DNA from: JBIYSM02 sp044759095
Lineage (GTDB): Bacteria > Bacillota > Bacilli > Brevibacillales > Brevibacillaceae
Reading direction: 5' to 3'
Length of the DNA: 64,000 bases
Assembly: GCF_044759095.2 (NCBI RefSeq)
Contig: NZ_JBIYSM020000018.1
Location: 1-64,000, forward strand
Shown here: one piece after another, positions 35,863-43,537 of the stretch
How positions within the stretch are numbered: the stretch's first letter is position 1
Layout: every line of letters begins with the position of its first letter
Notes under the pieces: model-generated
Database searches by the model: none
Seen by the model: only the letters and a program-made list of their open reading frames with translations
Told to the model about the DNA's origin: nothing
Made by a program: the position numbers and the translations under genes

Positions 35863-35972
35863 GTTGCCCCCCGTTTCTGTATATCTGTATTCGCTTTTCT
35901 GACGATGGAGTTCCAAAAATGTTACGGGAAAAAATTTTCCAACAAGCTAGGAAACGGGGGAGCGAAAAGGAT

Positions 35973-36001
35973 TTGACTTTCCTGACGGTATTGAATAAAA
36001 T
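35973..36001 (+). promoter_or_regulatory. Sigma-A promoter of the small-ORF leader
   Basis: TTGACT, a 17-base spacer and TAAAAT, 44 bases upstream of the small ORF. Confidence 0.65.
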
Positions 36002-36044
36002 AACGTAGATTTGACGATTACAACCGACCAAAGAGGTGAGCGGC

Positions 36045-36107
36045 GTGAAGCGTTGGAATGTACAGTCGATCAACAAAACCACATGCGTGATTCCCGCCGT
36101 TTTTTGA
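36045..36107 (+). CDS. Possible 20-residue leader peptide upstream of the UMP-kinase paralogue
   Basis: A GTG-started ORF encoding MKRWNVQSINKTTCVIPAVF, with AGAGGTG eight bases upstream, a good promoter before it and a strong terminator starting two bases after its stop. The next gene, a UMP-kinase paralogue, starts about 100 bases later. The arrangement is that of a leader-peptide attenuator, but it could equally be a free-standing small peptide gene. The peptide is not recognised. Confidence 0.45.
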   Translation: MKRWNVQSINKTTCVIPAVF

Positions 36108-36108
36108 A

Positions 36109-36144
36109 AAGAACGAAAGCCGTTGCTGCTTTCGTTCTTTTTTT
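36109..36144 (+). terminator. Terminator (possible attenuator) before the UMP-kinase paralogue
   Basis: Perfect 11-bp stem AAGAACGAAAG/CTTTCGTTCTT with a 9-base loop, followed by TTTTT. Confidence 0.9.
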
Positions 36145-36203
36145 GCATGAACCTGGTGTGGCTGCGCAGGGGAACGTAACGTGATAAAAGGGAGGATGCG
36201 GGG

Positions 36204-36953
36204 ATGAGGTATAAGCGGGTTCTCGTCAAACTGAGCGGCGGCGCTGTTGCGGGGGAAAGTGAATTCGGGTTCAGTCACAAGCAGTTGGAGCATATCGCCA
36301 ATGAAATTCTCTCCGTGCTGGAGATGGGTATCGAAGTGGCAATCGTCATCGGCGGCGGGAACATTTTTCGCGGGAATATGGCCACCGCCTGGGGCATTGA
36401 CCGGGTGGAGGCGGACAATATCGGCACCCTTGCCACGGTGATCAACAGTTTGATGCTGCGGGGGGTCCTCAAATCAAAAACATCCAAAGAAGTGCGCGTG
36501 ATGACAGCCGTGCCGATCAACGCCGTGGCAGAACCGTATATTCGCCTTCGCGCCATTCATCATCTGGAAAAAGGATACGTCGTGATCTTTGCCGGCGGAA
36601 ACGGTCAGCCTTACGTGACGACCGATTATCCGGCCGTACAGAGAGCGCTTGAGGTGGAGGCAGACGCTATTTTGGCAGCAAAGCACGGCGTGGACGGGGT
36701 GTTTACAGGGGATCCGCAAAGAGATCCGTCGGCCAGACGATACGAAACCGTTTCCTACGACGACGTAATCCAGCACGACCTGCGCATCATGGATCAGTCG
36801 GCGATCATCCTGGCGCGGGATTTTCGTCTCCCGCTTCACGTATTCAACTTCGACCAGCCCGGCTCCATGAGACGAATTTGCCAAGGAGAAAACGTGGGGA
36901 CGCACATCGACCATCAGGTGGCGACACGACTGGTGGAGCGAGTGGAGACCTGA
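36204..36953 (+). CDS. UMP-kinase (PyrH) paralogue
   Basis: A 249-residue amino-acid-kinase-family protein close in length and sequence to bacterial UMP kinase: KRVLVKLSGG at the N-terminus, VIGGGNIFRG, and DGVFTGDPQRDPSA in the nucleotide-binding region. It is not in the usual rpsB-tsf-pyrH-frr setting, so it is likely a second copy. The acceptor loop normally reading GTGNP..TTD(T/S)AA is GGNGQPYVTTDYPAVQRA here, and the usual LSGE is LSGG. These changes at the UMP-phosphate site suggest altered substrate or regulation (inference). ATG 36204 lies eight bases after GGGAGG. A leader ORF and terminator lie just upstream. Confidence 0.85.
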   Translation: MRYKRVLVKLSGGAVAGESEFGFSHKQLEHIANEILSVLEMGIEVAIVIGGGNIFRGNMATAWGIDRVEADNIGTLATVINSLMLRGVLKSKTSKEVRVMTAVPINAVAEPYIRLRAIHHLEKGYVVIFAGGNGQPYVTTDYPAVQRALEVEADAILAAKHGVDGVFTGDPQRDPSARRYETVSYDDVIQHDLRIMDQSAIILARDFRLPLHVFNFDQPGSMRRICQGENVGTHIDHQVATRLVERVET

Positions 36954-36963
36954 CACATGAACA

Positions 36964-36994
36964 ACCGCCCCAAACCTAAAAAGGCTGGGGCGGT
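36964..36994 (+). terminator. Hairpin after the UMP-kinase paralogue
   Basis: Stem ACCGCCCC/GGGGCGGT with a 15-base loop. There is no good T-tract after it on the + strand; the reduced repeat copy follows. Confidence 0.6.
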
Positions 36995-37002
36995 CGATGG
37001 GT

Positions 37003-37037
37003 CCCGCCCGGCGCAGCTTGATCGATGGCCGGGTGGG
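37003..37037 (+). repeat. Reduced copy of the dispersed repeat (outer stem only)
   Basis: CCCGCCCGGC (37003-37012) pairs with GCCGGGTGGG (37028-37037) around a 15-base loop that includes TGATCGATG. Both arms are identical to the outer stem of the full copies, but the inner stem and 5' segment are missing. It ends exactly at the stop codon of the convergent cupredoxin gene. Confidence 0.65.
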
Positions 37038-38078
37038 TTACTTGACGGTGATCGTGCCTGTCATGAAGGTGTGCGGCTTGCAATAAATCTTGTACACACC
37101 TGGTTTGGCAAACGTCATCTCGTAGGTTTTGCCCTTTTCCAGCGCGCCGCTGTGAAAGGAACCGTCAACAGCCGTGACCGTGTGGACGACGTCATCCTTG
37201 TTGGTGAAGATGATTTTGGAGCCGGCTTCGACGGTCAGCTCGCCGGGGGCAAAGGCAAAGTTGTGAATGTCGACGTGGTAGCTGGTAACTGCGGGGACAG
37301 CGGCATCATGGCTGTCCATGGTTGTGAAGGCAATCACTTGTTTTACCTCCGGCTGCACCGGTTTGTGATCGTTGCCGACGAGCTGAACCGTCAGGGTGTG
37401 GGAACCTGGTTTTACGTTGTCAAAGACGACGGGTTCTCCCTTAATCAGTTTGTAAGCCACCTTCGGATCGGTTGGGTCGGTATCCAGCCAGAGATGGACA
37501 TGTCCCTGACCGTCCTTTTTCTCTTTATGGGTCGTAAAGTCTGCCAGATCATGGTTGAAGACGGCAACTCCCACAGTCACCTTGTCACCGTGCAGTACAG
37601 CACCCTGGGAGAGAGAGATGACGGCAAAACCCGGTTTGCTTGCGGACTGCAGGGATACGGTTCGGGTGGCCTGATCGTAGCTAACCGTCATGCCGAGGTA
37701 CTCCGACACAAAACGGAGCGGCACAAGTGTCGTGTTGTTGACAAGTCTGGCGGGAGTGTCCAGTGCCACGGGCACGCCGTTCAGGGTGGCCGTCTTCGCG
37801 TTGATGGGCAGACGGTATGTATTGTCTCCCTTGGTGACGATGACGGTTTTGCTCGCAGCCTCATACTGCACGCCGGCGCCGATCGCTTCCGCTATTGCGC
37901 GATAGGGGACAAGCAGTCGGCCGTTCTCCAATTGCGGTGCCTGCGTGAATGACAGCAGTTTTCCGTCCAGCTTCACGGTAACGGCTGATTGCACCTGACC
38001 CGCTGCGGCTGCAGGTGAAACGGCCAGCATCGCACCGAGAAGGCTGGATGCCAGCAGGGATAGGAAACGTCTCTTCAT
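37038..38078 (-). CDS. Exported copper-amine-oxidase-N-like domain fused to a cupredoxin domain
   Basis: A 346-residue secreted protein. A signal peptide ends near AAAAG (about residue 26). Residues about 33-145 match the copper amine oxidase N-terminal-like domain (VPYRAIAEAIGA and VPLRFVSEYLGM), common in Paenibacillaceae surface proteins. A middle Ig-like segment follows. The C-terminal 90 residues form a cupredoxin with the type 1 copper ligands His in VVHTVT and Cys-His-Met in YCKPHTFM. It may bind copper or carry electrons outside the cell. ATG 38078 lies eight bases after GGAGG; a TTG two codons earlier is less likely. Confidence 0.8.
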   Translation of the reverse strand: MKRRFLSLLASSLLGAMLAVSPAAAAGQVQSAVTVKLDGKLLSFTQAPQLENGRLLVPYRAIAEAIGAGVQYEAASKTVIVTKGDNTYRLPINAKTATLNGVPVALDTPARLVNNTTLVPLRFVSEYLGMTVSYDQATRTVSLQSASKPGFAVISLSQGAVLHGDKVTVGVAVFNHDLADFTTHKEKKDGQGHVHLWLDTDPTDPKVAYKLIKGEPVVFDNVKPGSHTLTVQLVGNDHKPVQPEVKQVIAFTTMDSHDAAVPAVTSYHVDIHNFAFAPGELTVEAGSKIIFTNKDDVVHTVTAVDGSFHSGALEKGKTYEMTFAKPGVYKIYCKPHTFMTGTITVK

Positions 38079-38165
38079 TTTCAATTCCTCCTTTTTCTGT
38101 CAGATCCTTTCCCTCAAGTAAACGAAGGAATACGCAAACGGGTTTGATTTTTGACAAGAAAAGGA

Positions 38166-38195
38166 TTTACAGAAGGCAGAAAAGAAACGTATAAT
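38166..38195 (+). promoter_or_regulatory. Promoter of the HlyD/ABC-2 export operon
   Basis: TTTACA, an 18-base spacer and TATAAT, followed within 15 bases by a perfect palindrome (38210-38223). Confidence 0.7.
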
Positions 38196-38209
38196 GATCT
38201 TGAAAAATG

Positions 38210-38223
38210 AGTGAGTACTCACT
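38210..38223. promoter_or_regulatory. Probable operator of the TetR-type repressor
   Basis: Perfect 14-bp palindrome AGTGAGTACTCACT placed at or just after the expected transcription start of the export operon, whose last gene is a TetR/AcrR regulator. Such placement fits autoregulation and repression by occlusion. Confidence 0.65.
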
Positions 38224-38248
38224 ATCTATATCCTTGGGGTGATGGAAA

Positions 38249-39442
38249 ATGCTGAATCGATCTAGGCTGCTCGCAAGTGTCTGTTTGCTTCTGTCGGTCC
38301 TGGCGGGCTGCACGTTCTTTCAACCAACCGATGTGACGCTGTCCGGCACAATCGAGGCAGAAGAACTGCCCATCGTGGCGGAAGTGGGGGGAGCCATCCA
38401 ATCCGTTCATGTGGAGGAAGGCGCGGTGCTGCATAAGAATCAAGTTCTTGCCGAACTGGACAAACGATCTTATCAAATCGGGGTAAACGAGGCAGAGGCG
38501 CTTGTTGCGCAGGCGGAGGCAAAATTGGAGGAAGCAAAGGCAGGTGCCCGAAACCAGACGGTAAAAAAGGGAATTGCGGCCATGCAGCAGGCGGATGCCA
38601 ACATTCAGCTGGCACAGGCTCGCGAAAAGCAGGCAGAGGCAAACCTCAACAGAGCCAAGGAGCAGCTTGCACAAACGGAGTCGCAGCTGACCGGCGCGAG
38701 GCAGACACTCGCCTACCAGCAATCGCGCCTGAAGGAAGCGGCACAACTCTTTGAACGCGGCGCCATTTCCAAAAAGGATTACGAAGCGCAGCAGGAAGCG
38801 GTAAACGTGGCACAAACCCAGGTGAATCAACTGACGGCGCAGGCAGCGGCCAGTCGCTCCCAGTTTGCGAGCGCGAAGGAAGACGTGACGGCTGCCAAAG
38901 CGCAAACGGAAACGGCGAGGGCGCAGCTGGCAAGCGCTTCGGCAGAGCTTGATCTGCTGCAGGAAGGGAGCACGGATTACGCAATTCGCGCCTTGCTTGC
39001 CGCCCGACAGCAAGCGATGGCAAAACGGGATCTGGCAAAGCTGCAGCTGGAAAAAGCGGTGATTTTGGCTCCGGAAGACGGGATTCTCCTGCGTAAGAAC
39101 GTCTCCCAGGGCGAGGTAGCCAAAACGGGGGCAACGCTTTTCACCATGATGAAAAAAGACCAGCTGAAAGTGAAGGTCTATATTCCTGAAGCAGAGCTGG
39201 GCTCCATCAAGACAGGTCAGCGCGTCGGTATACAAGTGGATGCCTACCCTGGGGAAACCTTCACCGGCGTCATCTCTGCCATTTCCGACAAGGCGGAGTT
39301 TACGCCGAAAAACGTACAGACCAAGGATGAGCGGACCAAGCTGGTCTTCGCTGTCACCATCCGAATTCAGGACGGGCTGGATAAACTGAAACCGGGCATG
39401 CCTGCGGACGTTCTCCTCAGCCAGGGAGGGGAGGGCAAATGA
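38249..39442 (+). CDS. HlyD-family efflux adaptor lipoprotein
   Basis: A 397-residue exported protein with a lipobox LAGC at about residues 19-22. The layout is that of a membrane fusion protein: a biotinyl-lipoyl half (IVAEVGGAIQSVHVEEGAVL), a long Ala/Gln/Glu-rich coiled-coil hairpin (about residues 85-240), the second lipoyl half (ILAPEDGILLRKN) and a beta-barrel. It links to the ABC-2 exporter encoded downstream, as in YbhG-YbhFSR systems. In a Gram-positive cell it would sit on the outer face of the membrane. It overlaps the ATPase gene by four bases. Confidence 0.88.
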   Translation: MLNRSRLLASVCLLLSVLAGCTFFQPTDVTLSGTIEAEELPIVAEVGGAIQSVHVEEGAVLHKNQVLAELDKRSYQIGVNEAEALVAQAEAKLEEAKAGARNQTVKKGIAAMQQADANIQLAQAREKQAEANLNRAKEQLAQTESQLTGARQTLAYQQSRLKEAAQLFERGAISKKDYEAQQEAVNVAQTQVNQLTAQAAASRSQFASAKEDVTAAKAQTETARAQLASASAELDLLQEGSTDYAIRALLAARQQAMAKRDLAKLQLEKAVILAPEDGILLRKNVSQGEVAKTGATLFTMMKKDQLKVKVYIPEAELGSIKTGQRVGIQVDAYPGETFTGVISAISDKAEFTPKNVQTKDERTKLVFAVTIRIQDGLDKLKPGMPADVLLSQGGEGK

Positions 39443-40194
39443 CCTGGGCGATCCAATGCGAAAATCTCACCAAACGGTTTCAGGACCGCGTCGCTGTAAA
39501 CAATCTTTCCCTCTCCATCAAGAAAGGCTCCATCTACGGCTTTCTCGGTCCAAACGGCTCGGGCAAATCGACGACCATCCGGATGCTGTGCGGACTCCTG
39601 GTGCCCACCTCCGGCTCGGGGACCGTGCTGGGCTATGACGTGATGACGGAGAGCGAAGCGATCAAACAGCGGATTGGCTACATGTCGCAAAAATTCAGCC
39701 TCTATGAAGACCTGACGGTGGAGGAAAACCTCGATTTTTACGCCGGAGTGTATGAAATAAGCGGGGAGGTACGGAAACAGCGAAAAGCGGAGTTGATTGA
39801 CATGGCAGGGCTTACCGGTCGGGAAAAACAGTTGGCCGGTTCGCTGTCGGGGGGATGGAAGCAGCGGCTCGCCCTTTCCTGCGCACTGCTGCACCGGCCG
39901 GAACTGCTGATTCTGGACGAACCGACTGCCGGAGTAGACCCCGTGTCGCGGAGAATCTTCTGGGACGTGATTCACGGTCTGGCCAAGGAGGGGATTACCG
40001 TGCTGGTCACTACTCACTACATGGATGAGGCGCAGACGTGCGACTGGATCGGCTTTATTTTCTACGGAACCCTGCTGGCCCAAGGCACACCCGGAGAACT
40101 GATCGAGGAGTTGGGTGTCCATAACCTGGAAGATGTATTCATTACGTTGGTGCAGCAGGAAGAGGCTCGTCAGAAAGCGGGGGTAAGCCGATGA
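39439..40194 (+). CDS. ABC-2 type exporter ATP-binding protein
   Basis: A 251-residue ABC ATPase. Walker A is GPNGSGKST, the signature is SGGWKQRL, and Walker B is LLILDEPTAGVDP. It is of the drug/polysaccharide (CcmA/YbhF) class. ATG 39439 overlaps the adaptor stop, and its stop overlaps the permease start, so all three products should be made together. Confidence 0.93.
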   Translation: MTWAIQCENLTKRFQDRVAVNNLSLSIKKGSIYGFLGPNGSGKSTTIRMLCGLLVPTSGSGTVLGYDVMTESEAIKQRIGYMSQKFSLYEDLTVEENLDFYAGVYEISGEVRKQRKAELIDMAGLTGREKQLAGSLSGGWKQRLALSCALLHRPELLILDEPTAGVDPVSRRIFWDVIHGLAKEGITVLVTTHYMDEAQTCDWIGFIFYGTLLAQGTPGELIEELGVHNLEDVFITLVQQEEARQKAGVSR

Positions 40195-41330
40195 AGCGCT
40201 TCCGTCTTTCCCGATATCTGTCCGTGGTAAAAAAGGAAATCATCCAATTGAAACGGGATAAACCCAGTCTGAGAATCGCGCTGCTCATGCCCATCCTGCT
40301 TCTGGTTCTGTTCGGGTATGCGGTGAATACGGACGTCGATCACATAGCCACCACGGTGTGGGACCAGAGCCAAACGTCGGAAAGCAGGGAATTGATCCGA
40401 AACTTTGTGAATACGGAGTATTTTGAGGTCATTTCGTACGCCAACAGCTATAGGGAAATCGAACAAATGATCGACGACGGAAGAGCTGATGTGGCGATCG
40501 TCATCCCGCCGGACTACGCTAACAAGCGGGACAATGATCAGCCGGTGTCCGTACAGATGCTGATCAACGGGTCCGATCCCAACATCGCCCGCACCGCTGC
40601 GGCCAACGCGCAACTGATCGTGCAGAGCAAGGCGTTTTCCATTCAGGAAACGAGGCTGGAAAAGCAGGGGCTTGGAGAACTGGAGCTGCCGCTGGAATTG
40701 AGGACGCGCGTGTTGTTTAACCCCAACATGAAGAGCATCGTGTTTAACATCCCCGGCTTGATCGGGCTGATCATGCAGAACGTGACCATGATCCTGACGG
40801 CATTTTCGCTGGTGCGGGAAAAAGAGCGGGGAACGATGGAGCAGCTGATCGTTACACCGATTCGGCCGCTGGAATTAATGCTCGGCAAAATCACTCCGTA
40901 CGTGTTTATCGGGTTCGCTTCGTTTTGCGTCGTGCTTTCGCTGGGGACGTACTGGTTTGGCGTTCCGTTGAAAGGAAGCCTGTGGCTGCTCGTCTGTCTG
41001 TCCGTTTTGTTCCTCATCTCTACCTTGACGCTTGGCATCTTTATCTCCACCATCGCCAAGACGCAGCTGCAGGCCATGCAGATGGCGTTTGCCTTCATCC
41101 TTCCCAGCGTGCTTTTGTCCGGTTTCATGTTCCCGCGCGATACGATGCCGGTCGTGATACAATGGTTAGGCGGGATTGTCCCGTTAACGTACTTTCTGGA
41201 GATTCTGCGCGGGATTTTCCTCAAGGGTGTCGGTCTCGATGCGCTTTGGAAAGATACATTGGGGATGCTTTCCTTTTTCGTGCTGATTATCAGCGTAGCA
41301 ATCCTGCGTTTCCGCAAGAGGATCGAGTAA
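40191..41330 (+). CDS. ABC-2 type exporter permease
   Basis: A 379-residue permease of the YbhR/YbhS kind: one N-terminal helix, a large extracellular domain (about residues 45-175) and five C-terminal helices. LVREKERGTMEQLIVTPI is the conserved ABC-2 cytoplasmic helix. It probably expels drugs, dyes or lipids with the ATPase and adaptor encoded upstream. Only one permease gene is present, so it should work as a homodimer. Confidence 0.9.
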   Translation: MKRFRLSRYLSVVKKEIIQLKRDKPSLRIALLMPILLLVLFGYAVNTDVDHIATTVWDQSQTSESRELIRNFVNTEYFEVISYANSYREIEQMIDDGRADVAIVIPPDYANKRDNDQPVSVQMLINGSDPNIARTAAANAQLIVQSKAFSIQETRLEKQGLGELELPLELRTRVLFNPNMKSIVFNIPGLIGLIMQNVTMILTAFSLVREKERGTMEQLIVTPIRPLELMLGKITPYVFIGFASFCVVLSLGTYWFGVPLKGSLWLLVCLSVLFLISTLTLGIFISTIAKTQLQAMQMAFAFILPSVLLSGFMFPRDTMPVVIQWLGGIVPLTYFLEILRGIFLKGVGLDALWKDTLGMLSFFVLIISVAILRFRKRIE

Positions 41331-41357
41331 CGTGGCAAAGGAGCGTTTGCAAGGGAT

Positions 41358-42038
41358 ATGAGCAAACCATCATTTGAAGAGAGCTTGCTGAAGTTTGTCG
41401 AAGAACTGAAAGACGAAGAGCAAATGACGGAAAAACAGCGCAGCATCCTGCTGGCATCCATCAAGCTGTTTGCGGAAAAAGGCTTTCACGCCACTTCGAC
41501 TGCCGAGATCGCCAAGGAAGCGGGTGTAGCGGAGGGGACCATTTTCCGCCATTACAAGTCCAAGAAGGACATTCTGCTGGCCGTGGTCGCCCCCGTCCTG
41601 TTTAAATTTGCCGCTCCGTTTATCTTAAGGGACATTCGCGCCATTATGAACGCGCAGGAGAGCAAGACGTTTGAGCAGATATTGACGGAACTGTACCGGA
41701 ACCGGCTTGAACTGGTAGAAGCAAACAGGAAGCACGCCCGCATCCTCCTGCAGGAAGCGTTTTTCCATGAGGAAATTCGGGAGGCGCTCTTGGCGAACAT
41801 TTTTCAAGAGACGAGAAAAATGGCGATCCCGCTGATCGAGGCCAGAATAGCTTCAGGGGAGCTGCGGCCGCTGCCATCGGAAGAGATGTTTCGCATGATC
41901 TTCTCCTCCATCTTCAGCCTGGTCCTTTTCAAATACGTATTTACCCCGGAGGAATACAACCAGCGCTCCGATGAGGAGCACATCGCCCTGACCGTCGACA
42001 TATTGCTGAACGGCATGGCCAATCGCCGGCAAGAGTGA
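41358..42038 (+). CDS. TetR/AcrR-family transcriptional regulator
   Basis: A 226-residue regulator. The N-terminal helix-turn-helix (about residues 30-75) contains FAEKGFHATSTAEIAKEAGVAEGTIFRHYKSK cut here into its usual parts: FAEKGF, TAEIAKEAGVAEGTIF and RHYKSK. The remainder is an all-helical ligand domain. It is the last gene of the export operon and most likely represses it through the palindrome at 38210-38223. Confidence 0.9.
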   Translation: MSKPSFEESLLKFVEELKDEEQMTEKQRSILLASIKLFAEKGFHATSTAEIAKEAGVAEGTIFRHYKSKKDILLAVVAPVLFKFAAPFILRDIRAIMNAQESKTFEQILTELYRNRLELVEANRKHARILLQEAFFHEEIREALLANIFQETRKMAIPLIEARIASGELRPLPSEEMFRMIFSSIFSLVLFKYVFTPEEYNQRSDEEHIALTVDILLNGMANRRQE

Positions 42039-42050
42039 GGGTTGCTCTCT

Positions 42051-42782
42051 TTACATTTTCAACATTCGCTTGCCGCGCGGCTGAACCCCGTTGGCATCCG
42101 GCTCCAACGTGATGCCGATGGCCTGGAACGACGCCGTCTGCTCGGACAATTCGCAGGTAAGGACACCGTTTCCTCTGGAGTCGACACGGAAAACACCGGC
42201 GCTGCTGCGCTGCCCGTCACGTATGAGCCACACCTGGTACGCCTCTGTTCCTCGTGTGGCCGGCAGGCCCTCCAGACGGAACACCAGCGTTTTTCGGCCT
42301 CCTTGCTCATAGAGCCAGACCATCCCTTTAGCGGATGCCACGGCGGTGTCTGCGGGCTTCAGGCTGTATTCGCGAACGACAGCGGCCGGTACCGCCGACT
42401 GTGCTTCCGCCAGACTCAGTCGTTGGCGCAGCTCGAAGTTCTGCCACAGCGTGCCGGCCAGCAGGAGAAGCAGGGCAGCGCTTGCCAGCTTGTATGAGGG
42501 TTGAAACCAGCTTTTCCGACTGCGTGTTGCACCCGGCCTTTCCTTCGATTGCTCCGCTTCAAATATTCCCCGCATGACCTCAGCTTTCAGGTCGGCAGGG
42601 GGTTCCACCTCTTCCAGCTGGAACGGGATCATCTGCCAGGACTGTCTCAAGGACTCCGCCTCCTTGCGGCAGGATGGGCACGCGGCGATATGTTTTTGCA
42701 GAAGTTCCGTTTCCTCTGGAGTGGTTTCCCCAACTACGTAGGCGGCAATGAGATCGTCATATGGACAGCAGTTGCTTCCCAC
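42051..42782 (-). CDS. Anti-sigma factor (zinc-binding, RskA-like)
   Basis: A 243-residue protein with an N-terminal zinc-binding anti-sigma domain (HIAACPSCRKE, the H-x3-C-x2-C motif, about residues 31-38), one membrane helix (about residues 100-118) and an extracellular C-terminal anti-sigma-K-like domain (VWLIRDGQRSSAGVF). It should hold the ECF sigma factor inactive until a signal outside triggers release. The start is GTG 42782, three bases after the sigma stop, with GGAGGAA overlapping the end of the sigma gene. Confidence 0.85.
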   Translation of the reverse strand: MGSNCCPYDDLIAAYVVGETTPEETELLQKHIAACPSCRKEAESLRQSWQMIPFQLEEVEPPADLKAEVMRGIFEAEQSKERPGATRSRKSWFQPSYKLASAALLLLLAGTLWQNFELRQRLSLAEAQSAVPAAVVREYSLKPADTAVASAKGMVWLYEQGGRKTLVFRLEGLPATRGTEAYQVWLIRDGQRSSAGVFRVDSRGNGVLTCELSEQTASFQAIGITLEPDANGVQPRGKRMLKM

Positions 42783-42785
42783 TGA

Positions 42786-43352
42786 TTATTCCTCCATCTC
42801 CGGCGTTAAGTGGTTTCGTAGGACTTTCAAGGTTTGGTGCAGTCTGCTTTTGATCGTTCCGATGGGCTCTTCCCTCATACGGGCGATTTCACGAAGGGAA
42901 TAGCCTTCCCAGTAGAGGGATTGGATGAGCTCAATCTGGCTTTCGGACAGATGGCGATAGGCTTGCGTGATCTGCTCCCGGATCATGCGGCGTGATACCA
43001 CGGCGTAGGGATGGTTGCCCGGTGAATCGGGGATTTGCTCCCAGCGTTCCGGGTTCATCGTCGTCATCACGCGGTCTCTCTTTTCTTTTCGCAAGTGGTC
43101 GATGGTAATGTTGCGGGTAATCATAAACAGCCAGTTGACGAAGTTTCCTTTTTCTTCGTCAAATCCGGTCTGCGTCGTCCACAGGCGAGTGAAGACGGAC
43201 TGCACGATCACACGAGCCTTGCCATCGTCTTTCATGGACTTGATCGCAAACGAGTACACCAGTTTTCCATATCGGTCGTACAGTTCTTCCAGTGCCGGAC
43301 GGTGCTTTTGCATAACCAACCGCATCAATTCTGCATCGCTTTTTGATTGCAT
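42786..43352 (-). CDS. ECF-family RNA polymerase sigma factor (SigK-like)
   Basis: A 188-residue sigma-70 factor with region 2 (about residues 15-80; VYSFAIKSMKD, WLFMITRNITIDHLRK) and region 4 (about 125-180; LSESQIELIQSLYWEGYSLREIA, split here as SESQIELIQ and EGYSLREIA, then EEPIGTIKSRLH). ATG 43352 is chosen over longer in-frame starts because a candidate ECF promoter at 43395-43420 would place the transcript start downstream of those. It is paired with an anti-sigma gene. The regulon is unknown. Confidence 0.88.
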   Translation of the reverse strand: MQSKSDAELMRLVMQKHRPALEELYDRYGKLVYSFAIKSMKDDGKARVIVQSVFTRLWTTQTGFDEEKGNFVNWLFMITRNITIDHLRKEKRDRVMTTMNPERWEQIPDSPGNHPYAVVSRRMIREQITQAYRHLSESQIELIQSLYWEGYSLREIARMREEPIGTIKSRLHQTLKVLRNHLTPEMEE

Positions 43353-43394
43353 GAGACAGGCACACCTCGTCTTTTCCTCATCCCTATCGATGGT

Positions 43395-43420
43395 AACGAA
43401 CATAACCGTCTTTTGGTTCA
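43395..43420 (-). promoter_or_regulatory. Candidate autoregulatory ECF promoter of the sigma gene
   Basis: On the minus strand: TGAACC, a 16-base spacer and CGTT, a layout typical of ECF promoters (an AAC-containing -35 and a CGT-type -10), about 40 bases upstream of the chosen sigma start codon. Confidence 0.45.
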
Positions 43421-43537
43421 TGATACTACAAATGAAAAAGAGCTGGGCGAGCAAAAAAATTTTTTAAATGGGACAAGCTAGATGAGAATGATATAATGCT
43501 AGAAAATTTATTTATTTGCAGTTGGAGGAGAGAAATC

